Source of the DNA: RGIG4097 sp964550635
GTDB lineage: Bacteria; Bacillota; Clostridia; Christensenellales; CAG-917
DNA length: 64,000 nt
Direction: 5' to 3'
Assembly: GCA_964550635.1 (NCBI GenBank)
Contig: CAZJZV010000001.1
Location: 62,001 to 126,000 of the forward strand
Shown: positions 1 to 9,079 of the stretch, piece by piece
Layout: each line of letters opens with the position of its first letter
Position numbering within the stretch: the first letter of the stretch is position 1
Program-made: the position numbers and the translations under genes
Notes under the pieces: generated by a model
What the model saw: the letters and a program-made list of their open reading frames with translations, nothing else
Told to the model about the DNA's origin: nothing
Databases searched by the model: none

Positions 1-303
1 TAAACTTCATCTCTCGCTCGCTCTTTTGACTAAATTTTAGATTTCTGCCGATATTACAATTCGTTTAACCATGCATTCGACCGCATAAATCACTGCAACT
101 TTTACCGCTTAAATTACTGCACGTTATACCGACAAATTTTCCGTCAATATTGACAAAATATCACCGCCTAAATTTCTATCTAAATTTCTGCGGATTTTGC
201 CTATATAATAACCGTCAATGATCCAATTAAATCACCAATTTTGATGGTATTTCATTGTTGATTTCCGTCAAAAGCAAGTGATTTTAATTGCAATTTTTTG
301 ATT
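1..303. other. AT-rich intergenic stretch with short degenerate repeats
   Basis: No convincing reading frame or RNA gene is visible here. The stretch is AT-rich. It contains two copies of a 17-nt unit of the form CCGCnTAAATnACTGCA starting at 81 and 105 (24-nt period, two mismatches), and weaker relatives around 165-191. It lies downstream of the minus-strand lyase gene and its terminator. Confidence 0.5.
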
Positions 304-344
304 GAAAAAGCCGTATTTTGAGCAGTTTTTGGTCAAAATACGGC
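304..344 (-). terminator. Intrinsic terminator of the PLP lyase-like gene
   Basis: An 11-bp stem (GCCGTATTTTG and its complement, 310-344) with a 13-nt loop is followed on the minus strand by a run of T. It lies about 40 nt beyond the stop of the minus-strand lyase-like gene. Confidence 0.7.
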
Positions 345-384
345 TAAATTGCGATGAAAATCAATATTTTCTTGAGATTTTAGG

Positions 385-1632
385 CTATTTTATGGTTTTT
401 ATCAACGTATGTTCAAGTGCGATAACTGCGTGTTCATAGGTCAATGCGCCTTGAATATATGCAATATACGGTGCTTTTATCGGCGAATCGGCAGATAATT
501 CGATTGATGCGCCTTGCACAAATGCGCCTGCCGCCATAATAACTTGGTCTTGATAACCGGGCATATCCCACGGTTCAGGCACAACGTTGCTATCAATCGG
601 CGAAACTTCTTGAATTGCACGGCAAAAATCAATCAATTTTTCGGGAGAATTGAGTTTCAGACTGCAAATTATGTCGTATGGCGGAGTTTTGTCGTCGGGA
701 AGAGTTTCAAAACCGAGTTTTGAGTATGCTTTTGAGAACAAAACGGCACTTTTCAGTGCGGATTTTACTACGGACGGAGCGATGAAAAGCCCTTCAAAAA
801 ACGGCAAATACCCGGACAATGACGAACCTTCTTCCATGCCAAGCGACGGTGCGGTCAGTCTATATGCGCATTGATCGACTAGATCTGCTTTTCCTGCGAC
901 GTAACCGCCCGTAGGCGCAAGTCCACCGCCTAAATTTTTGATGAGAGAACCTGCAACGAGATCCGCACCGACTTGCAAAGGTTCGATTTTTTCAACAAAT
1001 TCACCGTAGCAATTATCGACCAAAATCAAGGTTTCGGGACTGATTTTCTTGACGAAAGCGGTGAGTTCCGCGATTTGTTCAACGCTTATTGCACTGCGCC
1101 AAGCATAACCGCGACTTCTTGCGACGAAAACCGCTTTAATCCTTGTGTTTAGTAGGAATTTTTCAATTTTCTCATAGTCGAATACGGGATTGTTATCGAC
1201 GGTTTTCAGGTCGATATGGTCGAATTTCACACCGAAATCCGCAAGCGAGCCTTTATTTTTTCCACTGATGACGTCCGTCAAAGTATCATATGGCATTCCC
1301 GACACCGAAAGCAACGTATCGTTTGGGCGAAGTACACCGAAAAGCATCAAGGTCAGTGCGTGTGTACCTGATACGATATGCGGTGAAAACAGTGCTTTTT
1401 CTCCGCCGAGAATTTCCGCAAAGAGTGCGCAAAGCGCGTCGCGACCTATATCGTCGTAGCCGTAACCCGTAGTGCCTGCAAGGTGACGAGCCTGTATGCC
1501 GTATTTTGCAAAAGCATCTAGCACCTTTTTTTGATTGAAAAGAGCAATATCGTCCAGTCTATCAAATTCCGCACAAAGTTCTTTTTCGCATTCTTTGACA
1601 AATTGTCTTGCGGTTTCTTCATTGAAATTCAT
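385..1632 (-). CDS. PLP-dependent methionine gamma-lyase family protein (YnbB / 'aluminium resistance' family)
   Basis: The 415-residue protein has the fold-type I PLP enzyme layout. The N-terminal half has a glycine-rich cofactor segment (SGTHALTLMLFG), a DNCYGEF aspartate motif follows, and the Schiff-base lysine is in the motif GSLIKNLGGGLAPTGGY. Length and motifs match the YnbB-like family annotated as methionine gamma-lyase or aluminium-resistance protein. A member of this broad family would cleave or transfer sulfur-containing amino acids, but the true substrate is not known for most members. The ATG is preceded by GGAG at a normal distance. It is a single-gene unit with its own terminator. 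I am confident of the family and not of the substrate. Confidence 0.85.
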   Translation of the reverse strand: MNFNEETARQFVKECEKELCAEFDRLDDIALFNQKKVLDAFAKYGIQARHLAGTTGYGYDDIGRDALCALFAEILGGEKALFSPHIVSGTHALTLMLFGVLRPNDTLLSVSGMPYDTLTDVISGKNKGSLADFGVKFDHIDLKTVDNNPVFDYEKIEKFLLNTRIKAVFVARSRGYAWRSAISVEQIAELTAFVKKISPETLILVDNCYGEFVEKIEPLQVGADLVAGSLIKNLGGGLAPTGGYVAGKADLVDQCAYRLTAPSLGMEEGSSLSGYLPFFEGLFIAPSVVKSALKSAVLFSKAYSKLGFETLPDDKTPPYDIICSLKLNSPEKLIDFCRAIQEVSPIDSNVVPEPWDMPGYQDQVIMAAGAFVQGASIELSADSPIKAPYIAYIQGALTYEHAVIALEHTLIKTIK

Positions 1633-1657
1633 TTTTGTATCTCCGTTTGTATGTTTT

Positions 1658-1684
1658 ATTCTAAAAAACCGACTTTTTTAGAAT
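1658..1684. repeat. Perfect inverted repeat in the leader of the lyase-like gene
   Basis: Arms of 11 nt (ATTCTAAAAAA and its complement) flank a 5-nt centre. On the minus strand a TATAAT-like hexamer lies just upstream, so the repeat falls near the expected transcription start. It could be an operator or an early leader hairpin. No regulator can be assigned. Confidence 0.4.
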
Positions 1685-1803
1685 AGTTTTGCATTATAAT
1701 TAGTGATTTTTTATCATATTAGTTCGTTTTTAAGTTGTAATTAGGTTTTGACGCATTCCGACGTGGCTAACTCTAATTCCAACACGGCGCACTAGCAAGT
1801 GGC

Positions 1804-2727
1804 TCATTCGGACAGTTTCGACTTCACAAAATCCAATGCGCCGTCAAAATCTCCGCATTCAAACCACCGCACAAAGTCGTATCTTCTGAACCATGTTAGT
1901 TGTCTTTTTGCGTAATTTCGTGTGTTTTTCTTGATTTTTTCCTTGATTTCGTCGATTTCTGATTGAGTCAGAACGAATTTTCCGTCGATTTTCTGCGGTG
2001 CGTAGTCCTTAAACTCCTTATATCCAATTGCTTTCATGCTTTGACAATCGAATTTTCCGACCGAATATACTTCGTCAACAAGTCCCATATCGAACATTTC
2101 GTCCACTCGGCGATTGATTTTTTCATACAAGACCGCTCTATCCGTGTTAAATCCGATTGCAATCACGTTCGGTTTTTCGACCACGTCAACGATCTCGGAT
2201 TTAGTTTTTTCGCCCGACAATGCTATTTCAAGCGCGCGAATAACTCGTTTCGTATCGTTCACGTGAAGTTTTTTGGCGGTTTCAAAATCAATCTCTTCAA
2301 GTTTTTTGTGAATATACTCTGCGCCGTTTTCGTCAAGTTCCTTTTCAAGTTTCTTTCTTAGTTCGTCGTTTTTGCCGATTTTACCAAAACTCAACGGATA
2401 AAACAAAGATTCAAAATATAATCCCGTACCGCCGACGACTATCGGAAGTTTGCCGTTTTCTAGTGCGATTGCAATCTCTTTTTTCGCACTCTCGGCAAAT
2501 TCCGCAACCGAGTATTCCGCATCACTCGGCAAAAAATCGATGAGTTTGTAGTCGATTTCCTGTCTGCGCTCAACGCTTTCTTTTGCCGTACCAACGTCAA
2601 GTCCGCGATAAATTTGCATACTGTCTGCAGAAATTACGACGCTATCCACGCTTTTTGCAAGCCTGTATGCAAATTCAGATTTTCCCGATGCGGTCGGTCC
2701 TAATATGTATATTGGTTGAAGATTCAT
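1804..2727 (-). CDS. miaA: tRNA dimethylallyltransferase
   Basis: MiaA transfers a dimethylallyl group to N6 of A37 in tRNAs that read codons starting with U. The 307-residue product starts with the family P-loop (GPTASGKS near residue 8), followed by DSMQIYRGLDVGTAK and GGTGLYFESL, all MiaA signatures. A longer frame runs upstream to 2784, but the ATG at 2727 is preferred because the protein then starts directly before the P-loop strand and an AAGGA sequence precedes it. MiaB, which thiomethylates the MiaA product, is encoded about 5 kb upstream on the same strand, so the two steps of ms2i6A37 synthesis bracket mutS and mutL. Confidence 0.95.
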   Translation of the reverse strand: MNLQPIYILGPTASGKSEFAYRLAKSVDSVVISADSMQIYRGLDVGTAKESVERRQEIDYKLIDFLPSDAEYSVAEFAESAKKEIAIALENGKLPIVVGGTGLYFESLFYPLSFGKIGKNDELRKKLEKELDENGAEYIHKKLEEIDFETAKKLHVNDTKRVIRALEIALSGEKTKSEIVDVVEKPNVIAIGFNTDRAVLYEKINRRVDEMFDMGLVDEVYSVGKFDCQSMKAIGYKEFKDYAPQKIDGKFVLTQSEIDEIKEKIKKNTRNYAKRQLTWFRRYDFVRWFECGDFDGALDFVKSKLSE

Positions 2728-3058
2728 TTTGAGTGCGATTCCTTGATTTGTTTTCGTTGCGAAAAACTTTCGTTTCCGCCACACGAGATTTTTGGTGCTA
2801 CGCTTTTTACTTGCGCGCGGTTATATTATTGTTCGCAATATGGTTATAAAATGCCTTATTATATATTATCTTATTATATATTGCATATATTTACCTTATA
2901 TAATAGGTTGCATTTTTAACGCATCGTCATATTGCCAATCGTCTTTACGTTATTTTCCATGCAAGTTATTTTTGCTTTCAAGTTGTGTCATTCGCAAATT
3001 GTAGCAAAATTTGCACTATATTTCACGACGTGCCGACAATATTTACCAACCGAGTAGA
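2728..3058. other. AT-rich intergenic region between mutL and miaA
   Basis: No gene is supported. The stretch is very AT-rich, with two copies of TTATTATATATT near 2857-2882 and several possible -10 hexamers on the minus strand that could drive miaA. No stable hairpin with a T-run was found for mutL termination. Confidence 0.5.
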
Positions 3059-4999
3059 TCAAACAATTCGCTTGAACATTTTCTCGACGTCTTTTTTCGT
3101 GAATGCGACGATCGCAGGTCTTCCGTGCGGACATTTGTCGGGAAGTTTGCCGTTTTCGTCCATAAGTCCAACGATAAGTTCGCCTATTTGTTCGCGACTG
3201 AGCGCATCTCCGCCCTTGATTGCCGCCTTGCACGCTTGTTGACAAACGTTGTTTTTGACAATATCGAGCAAAGTTAACTCTTGTTCGGACAACATATTTT
3301 TGAAAAGTCCGTTCAAGAAGGCGTTCAAATCCATTTTTGCAACAGGCTCAGGCACCGCATAGATGAAATAACTGCCGTATTTTTCTTCAACTTGGAATCC
3401 CATTTCGTTGAGATTCGGGATGATTTTATCCAAATATTCGCTTTCTTCTTCGGTCAGTCTGAATCTGAACGGAATAAGCAGTTGTTGGACAAATTCAGGT
3501 TTCAATCTATTTGCGATTTTCTCATACAAAACGCGTTCATGCGCAGCGTGTTGGTCGATGATATAGACAAAACCGTCACGTTCGACGACGATATACGTAT
3601 CGAAAATTTGTCCGACGATTTTTCCGTCGAACTTGCCTTGAGTGAGCAAACTATTCGCAAAATCTCCATTATCGAACATTGATTGTTCAGTATATTCTGC
3701 GGTTTTTTCGGTTGAATTTTCCGCATTTTCGACTGAATTATCCGCCGAAACACCGTAAAAATCACTTGAACTATCTTGAGATGAATACAATTCGTCGCTA
3801 GGCTCGGTTTTTATGGTTTTGTACGCGCCGATTTGACTTTCTGATACGATGCGAGAGCCTGCGTTTTTGATTGACGACAAATTCAGTCCGCCGTAATCAA
3901 CTCTCGGCCTATATCCAAAGTCGGTTGCAGGATGATTTTCGGCATAAAGCGCGGTGAAATCATCGGGAATATCCACTTTTTTGTCCGCTTTTTCGGCAAA
4001 AGATACGTCAATACCTAGTTTGTCGAGAGTTTCTCCGATTGCATGGTAAATCGCGCTAAACGCAAAGTTTTTGTTGCGGAATCTGACTTCCGATTTGCGC
4101 GGATGAACGTTTATATCCACTTCGTCAAACGGCATGAGAATTTCCAAAATCGCCACCGGATAATTGTGCTTGACGAGTCTTCCTTCATAGGCTTTGTCGA
4201 TTGCGAGAGAAATATCTTTGTTCTCTACCGCGCGCCCGTTTACGATATAAGTTTGCCACGTGCGAGTGGGTTTTGTGAAATCTGTTGGAGAAATATACCC
4301 TTTGACTTGCACGCCCGTTTGAGCATAGTCGACTTTGACGAGTTTATCTGCGGTTTCGATTCCGTAGACGGAAATAATCGCATCGAGAAGACTTCCGCCT
4401 TCGTGGGAAACGAGAGTTTCGTCCCCGCTAAAAAGTGAAATGGACACTTCGGGATTTGTAAGTATGAGTTTTTGCACGGTCGAAACGACCGCTTTTTGCT
4501 CTGCCGCCGCGGTTTTCATAAATTTCAAACGCGCGGGCGTATTGAAAAATAGATTATCGACTGAAATAAGAGTGCCTACCGACCTGCTATCTTCCCTTTC
4601 TTCCACGACTTTTCCGCCCGAAAGCGATATTCTATTGGCACTTTCCGAGTTTTTCGCGCGGGAAATTAGGGTGACTTCGGACACAGACGCGATGCTTGCA
4701 AGCGCTTCTCCCCTGAACCCTAACGACGACAAAGTGTCAAGATCGGCTATTCTTGAAAGTTTGCTCGTTGCGTGGGGCAAAAATGCGGTACGCATATCCG
4801 CCTTTTCGATGCCTATGCCGTCGTCGCTGATTTGAATGCGTTTGAGTCCGCCTTCTTCGACGTCGATATCAATAGAGGTTGCCCCTGCGTCGATAGAGTT
4901 TTCGACGAGTTCTTTCACGACGGATGCCGGTCTTTCGACGACTTCCCCTGCAGAAATCATATTGAATACGCTTGGATCGAGAACGTTAATTTTAGGCAT
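3059..4999 (-). CDS. mutL: DNA mismatch repair protein MutL with endonuclease motif
   Basis: MutL couples mismatch recognition by MutS to strand removal. The 646-residue protein has an N-terminal GHKL ATPase (ELVENSIDAGA, DDGIGI, GFRGEAL), a variable acidic linker, and a C-terminal dimerisation domain. The C-terminal domain carries the nicking-endonuclease signature DQHAAHERVLYE with the supporting ACKAAIKGG and CPHGRP motifs. This is the latent-endonuclease type found in bacteria without MutH. The start lies one base after the mutS stop and uses a GGAGG inside the end of mutS, so the two genes are translated from one message. Confidence 0.97.
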   Translation of the reverse strand: MPKINVLDPSVFNMISAGEVVERPASVVKELVENSIDAGATSIDIDVEEGGLKRIQISDDGIGIEKADMRTAFLPHATSKLSRIADLDTLSSLGFRGEALASIASVSEVTLISRAKNSESANRISLSGGKVVEEREDSRSVGTLISVDNLFFNTPARLKFMKTAAAEQKAVVSTVQKLILTNPEVSISLFSGDETLVSHEGGSLLDAIISVYGIETADKLVKVDYAQTGVQVKGYISPTDFTKPTRTWQTYIVNGRAVENKDISLAIDKAYEGRLVKHNYPVAILEILMPFDEVDINVHPRKSEVRFRNKNFAFSAIYHAIGETLDKLGIDVSFAEKADKKVDIPDDFTALYAENHPATDFGYRPRVDYGGLNLSSIKNAGSRIVSESQIGAYKTIKTEPSDELYSSQDSSSDFYGVSADNSVENAENSTEKTAEYTEQSMFDNGDFANSLLTQGKFDGKIVGQIFDTYIVVERDGFVYIIDQHAAHERVLYEKIANRLKPEFVQQLLIPFRFRLTEEESEYLDKIIPNLNEMGFQVEEKYGSYFIYAVPEPVAKMDLNAFLNGLFKNMLSEQELTLLDIVKNNVCQQACKAAIKGGDALSREQIGELIVGLMDENGKLPDKCPHGRPAIVAFTKKDVEKMFKRIV

Positions 5000-5000
5000 A

Positions 5001-7634
5001 CTACTCCTCCAACTTTTTCTTCATATCGGACAATATGGTAAGCGCTTGCAACGGAGTCAGTTGATCGACGTTGAGAGCACGGATTTCTTCTTCGATCTCG
5101 CTCTTTTGGACGTCGAACAAACTCACCTGTGCGGTTTTCGTAGATTTTGCGGACGAGAGCAAAACTTCGTTTGTATCTCTGTTTTTGGACTCTTCTTCAA
5201 GGCTTGCCATAATACGTTTTGCGTGTTCTACGACGGGTTTTATGACACCCGCAAGTGATGCAACTTCGATACCGAAACTTCTCGACGCACCGCCTCTTGC
5301 GATTTTGTGCAAGAAAATTATCGTATCGTCTTTCTCACTGACTAGTACGCGATAATTCTTCACGCCGTCAAGGTCTTCAAGTTCGGTAAGTTCGTGGAAA
5401 TGCGTCGCAAACAAGGTCTTCGCTTTGACGTTTTTGGTGATGTATTCAAGCACCGCCCACGCAATACTGAGTCCGTCGAAAGTGGACGTACCCCTACCGA
5501 TTTCATCGAGCACGAGAAGGCTTGAAGATGTTGCATAGTTCAAAATCGTGGCAACTTCTATCATCTCTACCATGAACGTACTCTGCCCGCCCGACAAGTC
5601 GTCGCTTGCACCGATACGAGTGAAAATTCTATCCGTCAAAGAGATTTCCGCTTCGCTTGCAGGCACGAAACAACCGATATGCGCCATAAGCGTAATAAGT
5701 GCTACCTGTCGCATATACGTGCTTTTTCCCGCCATATTCGGTCCGGTGATGACCATAGTACGATTTTCGTCGCAGTCAAGAAGAGTATCGTTCGGCACGT
5801 ACGCACCCCTATCAATCAAATTCTCGACAACCGGATGTCTACCTCCGACGATTTTGATGCGGTTGACTTTTTTGTTGATGGTCGGTTTTACGTACTTCCC
5901 TGCCGCAGAAACGACCGCGAATGACAAAAGCGCATCGAGAGATGCAAGCGCACGTGCGGTAGATTGCAATTCGCCGAGAACGCTCAAAAGCATTTGTTTG
6001 AGTTCACTGAAAATTCTCTCTTCGAGTTGCGTTGCACCGCTTTCGGCGGAAAGCACCTTATCTTCGATTTGTTTAAGCTCTGCGGTGATATATCTTTCGC
6101 CACCGACGAGAGTTTGTTTTCTTTCGTAGCGATAAGGCACCTTGTCAACGAAGGATTTCGACACTTCGATATAGTAGCCGAACACCTTATTAAACCCGAT
6201 TTTCAAGGTTTTTATGCCTGTTTCTTCCTTTTCTCTCGCTTCGAGATTGGAAATCCACTCTTTTGCGGTTGCGTTGATATTTCTCAAACCGTCTAGAGTT
6301 TGGTCGTAGCCTTTCTTTATGTAACCGCCGTTTCTGTACGACACGACTTTTTCGCGGTCGAGAGCGGAATTTAGCACTGCGCAAACTTCTTTGAGCGGAT
6401 ATAACGATTTATTGATATTCTTGATGAGAGTCGAGTCGAGATTCTTCAACTCCTCCTTTATCCCCGGCAAAACGGTGAGCGTATCCGCAACGGAGAGTAG
6501 GTCTTTAGGAGTTGCGTTGCCGTAGGCAAGACGAGCGGAAAGTCTTTCAAGGTCTTTCGCATCCGCAAGAAGTGCGGATAAACGCTCTCTCGATTGACGA
6601 GAATTGACCATACTTTCCACCGCATCGAGACGAAGATTGATTTTGTCAAGATCCTGCAAAGGTTGCTCGATGAAACGACGTATCATTCTTGCGCCCATAG
6701 CGGTTTTCGTGCGGTCAAGTACGTAAAGCAAAGAGCCTTGACGTTTTCCGTCGCGAGCGCGTGAAGTGAGTTCGAGATTTCTTCTCGTCGCGCCGTCAAG
6801 CACCATGAAAGATTTATCGCGGATAAAGGTCAAAGTGTCCATTTGTGCAAGTGCGCGTTTCTGGGTTTGTTCGAGATATTCGTAAAGTCCACCGCCCGCG
6901 GCAACCGCTCTTTCTTTGCCGTCGCACTCAAACGATGCAAGGGTATTCACACCAAGAGCGTTGCAAAGTTTCTTGTACGCGCTATTGTACGCATACGCGA
7001 ACTCGTGATAGCATTTAGGGCGTTTTTCGGTGGACAAAAAATAGTTTATGCGGTTATATCTCGTCGTGAAATCTTCGTTAGACACGATTTCTGACGGTTG
7101 TATAGTGGAGAGCAAATCGCCGATTTTGCTTTCAAAATTCTCCCCTTCGCCTTCAAATAGGTTAAATTCTCCCGTGCTTATATCCGCCCAAGCAAGTCCA
7201 AAACCGTTTTTATCCGTGTAGACGGACGCAAGATAGTTCGATGACTTTTCGTCAAGGATTTCTTCTTCCATGACGGTGCCGGGAGTCACTACTCTGACGA
7301 CGTCGCGATCGAGCATACCTTTGGTCGTAGACGGATCGTTGAGTTGCTCGCATATAGCGACTCTATACCCTGCTTCGATAAGTTTGCGGATATAGGTATC
7401 GACTGCGTGATAAGGCACACCACACATAGGCGCGCGGTCTTCGAGTCCGCAATTTCTACCCGTCAGAGTCAGGTCAAGGACTCTGGATGCAGTAACTGCG
7501 TCTTCAAAGAACATCTCGTAGAAGTCGCCGAGTCTGAAGAATAACAGACAGTCGGGGTATTCTTCTTTGATGACGAGATACCTTTGCATCATGGGAGAGA
7601 GTTTGTTTTTGTCTTTATCTGAAAGTGATTTCAT
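5001..7634 (-). CDS. mutS: DNA mismatch repair protein MutS
   Basis: MutS clamps onto mismatches and small loops and recruits MutL. The 877-residue length is typical. Near the N-terminus the mismatch-reading segment GDFYEMF keeps the Phe-x-Glu pair that contacts the mispaired base. The C-terminal ATPase has the P-loop TGPNMAGKST, the Walker B region LLVLDEIGRGTSTFDG and the helix-turn-helix dimer region. Its ATG overlaps the miaB stop by 4 nt and mutL follows after 1 nt, giving a miaB-mutS-mutL operon. Confidence 0.97.
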   Translation of the reverse strand: MKSLSDKDKNKLSPMMQRYLVIKEEYPDCLLFFRLGDFYEMFFEDAVTASRVLDLTLTGRNCGLEDRAPMCGVPYHAVDTYIRKLIEAGYRVAICEQLNDPSTTKGMLDRDVVRVVTPGTVMEEEILDEKSSNYLASVYTDKNGFGLAWADISTGEFNLFEGEGENFESKIGDLLSTIQPSEIVSNEDFTTRYNRINYFLSTEKRPKCYHEFAYAYNSAYKKLCNALGVNTLASFECDGKERAVAAGGGLYEYLEQTQKRALAQMDTLTFIRDKSFMVLDGATRRNLELTSRARDGKRQGSLLYVLDRTKTAMGARMIRRFIEQPLQDLDKINLRLDAVESMVNSRQSRERLSALLADAKDLERLSARLAYGNATPKDLLSVADTLTVLPGIKEELKNLDSTLIKNINKSLYPLKEVCAVLNSALDREKVVSYRNGGYIKKGYDQTLDGLRNINATAKEWISNLEAREKEETGIKTLKIGFNKVFGYYIEVSKSFVDKVPYRYERKQTLVGGERYITAELKQIEDKVLSAESGATQLEERIFSELKQMLLSVLGELQSTARALASLDALLSFAVVSAAGKYVKPTINKKVNRIKIVGGRHPVVENLIDRGAYVPNDTLLDCDENRTMVITGPNMAGKSTYMRQVALITLMAHIGCFVPASEAEISLTDRIFTRIGASDDLSGGQSTFMVEMIEVATILNYATSSSLLVLDEIGRGTSTFDGLSIAWAVLEYITKNVKAKTLFATHFHELTELEDLDGVKNYRVLVSEKDDTIIFLHKIARGGASRSFGIEVASLAGVIKPVVEHAKRIMASLEEESKNRDTNEVLLSSAKSTKTAQVSLFDVQKSEIEEEIRALNVDQLTPLQALTILSDMKKKLEE

Positions 7635-8983
7635 TTTTCACCTGCGACGACGCCGAAAAGGGACGCCGATTTGGATTCTTTTATGAGTACGTTTTCAAAC
7701 TTGCCTATATCGTCTTTCGTGCCGTTGAAAGTGACGAGTCTACCGCTTTCGGTGCGACCGCAAACCATACCATCGTTTTTGGGAGACAGGTCTTCGACGA
7801 GGACTTCGTACACTCCGCTGATATAATCGTTCGACAATTCTTTGGTTATGGAGTTTTGGAGTTTGATGAGTTCCCCTATCCTACGCTTTTTGATTTCGTA
7901 GGGAATTTGCTCCATTTTGGCGGCGGGAGTGCCTTTTCGCGGAGAGTAAATAAACGTGAACGCATTCGAGTATCTCACTCTACGCACGAGATCCATCGTA
8001 TCTTCGAAGTCTTGTTCGGTTTCGGTCGGGAAGCCGACCATAATATCCGTCGTGATACCGATATCGGGCATTTTCTCGCGGAGCATATCCACAAGGTCGA
8101 AGTAATGTTCGCGGGTATAGCGACGGTTCATATCTTTCAAAACCTTGTTTGAACCGCTTTGAACCGGCAAATGCAAATTCGAGCAGATTTTTGACGAACT
8201 TGCCATGACTTCCGCGACTTCTTCGCTCAAATCTTTCGGGTGTGAAGTCATGAAACGCAAGCGAAATTTGCCGTCAATCTTGTCGATTTCACGAAGTAGC
8301 GACGCAAAATTCACGTTTTCATCCGCAATATCGTTGCCGTAGGAATTGACGTTTTGTCCGAGCAAAGTGATTTCGCCGTAGCCCGCGTCGACCGCGCGTT
8401 TGACTTCGTCAAGAACTTTGTTCTTGTCCCTTGAAAGTTCCCTGCCCCTGACGTACGGCACTATGCAATAACTGCAAAAATTGTTGCATCCGTAGATGAT
8501 ATTCACCCAAGCATTAGGAAAACTCGTTCTCGTTTGGGGAAGATTTTCGTCGATTTGGAGATAGTCTTCGGGTTGCACGACGTCGAAACAACGATACCTT
8601 TTATCATTTTTTCTCTTTCTTTCGCGGGCGGACAAAACGTGCTTGATTTCGTCTTCGAGCCTGTCGAGATTTCTCGTGCCAAGGACTATATCGACGTAAG
8701 GATATTTTGTTTTGATATTTTCCGCCACGCCGTCCTGTTGAGTCATACAACCGACGACCGCAATAATCATATCGGGATTTGCTTTCTTTTCCGCTTTTGC
8801 CACGCCTATATTGCCGAGCGCGCGTCTTTCGGCGGTATCGCGAATACAGCAGGTATTGAAAACGACAATATCCGCACTCTCTTCCCCACACTCCGAATAG
8901 CCGAGTTTTTCGAGTATACCGGCGATTTTCTCGGATTCATGGACGTTCATTTGGCAACCGTAGGTGTTGATTCTATATTTCAT
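7631..8983 (-). CDS. miaB: tRNA-2-methylthio-N6-dimethylallyladenosine synthase
   Basis: MiaB is a radical-SAM methylthiotransferase that converts i6A37 to ms2i6A37 in tRNA. The 450-residue form has the N-terminal UPF0004 domain with three cluster cysteines (TYGCQMN, NTCCIRD, VVGCMTQQ), the radical-SAM motif CNNFCSYC followed by VPYVRGRE, and a C-terminal TRAM RNA-binding region. The frame stays open to 9019, but the ATG at 8983 matches the usual start just before KYRINTYGCQMN. It heads the miaB-mutS-mutL run behind a strong promoter at 9040-9068. Confidence 0.95.
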   Translation of the reverse strand: MKYRINTYGCQMNVHESEKIAGILEKLGYSECGEESADIVVFNTCCIRDTAERRALGNIGVAKAEKKANPDMIIAVVGCMTQQDGVAENIKTKYPYVDIVLGTRNLDRLEDEIKHVLSARERKRKNDKRYRCFDVVQPEDYLQIDENLPQTRTSFPNAWVNIIYGCNNFCSYCIVPYVRGRELSRDKNKVLDEVKRAVDAGYGEITLLGQNVNSYGNDIADENVNFASLLREIDKIDGKFRLRFMTSHPKDLSEEVAEVMASSSKICSNLHLPVQSGSNKVLKDMNRRYTREHYFDLVDMLREKMPDIGITTDIMVGFPTETEQDFEDTMDLVRRVRYSNAFTFIYSPRKGTPAAKMEQIPYEIKKRRIGELIKLQNSITKELSNDYISGVYEVLVEDLSPKNDGMVCGRTESGRLVTFNGTKDDIGKFENVLIKESKSASLFGVVAGEK

Positions 8984-8990
8984 AATATCT

Positions 8991-9020
8991 CGCGTGTGCG
9001 CACGGGCATACGTCCGCACG
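8991..9020 (-). promoter_or_regulatory. GC-rich alternating leader hairpin of miaB
   Basis: On the minus strand the miaB leader contains CGTGCG and, about 14 nt later, CGCACACG. These can pair into a GC stem directly before the start codon. Similar elements occur in the pheS, ftsA and AAA+ gene leaders. The role is unknown. Confidence 0.4.
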
Positions 9021-9039
9021 ATAGTTTTAGTAATTATTT

Positions 9040-9068
9040 ATTATACATAAAAAAACGAGATTAGACAA
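9040..9068 (-). promoter_or_regulatory. Sigma-A type promoter of miaB-mutS-mutL
   Basis: Read on the minus strand: TTGTCT, 17 nt, TATAAT. The expected start is near 9033, giving a leader of about 50 nt. Confidence 0.75.
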
Positions 9069-9079
9069 CACTAATTGCA

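Noticed and set aside
1633..1803. SAM riboswitch upstream of the methionine gamma-lyase-like gene
   Set aside because: The leader has only a simple inverted repeat; the multi-helix SAM-I core is not present.
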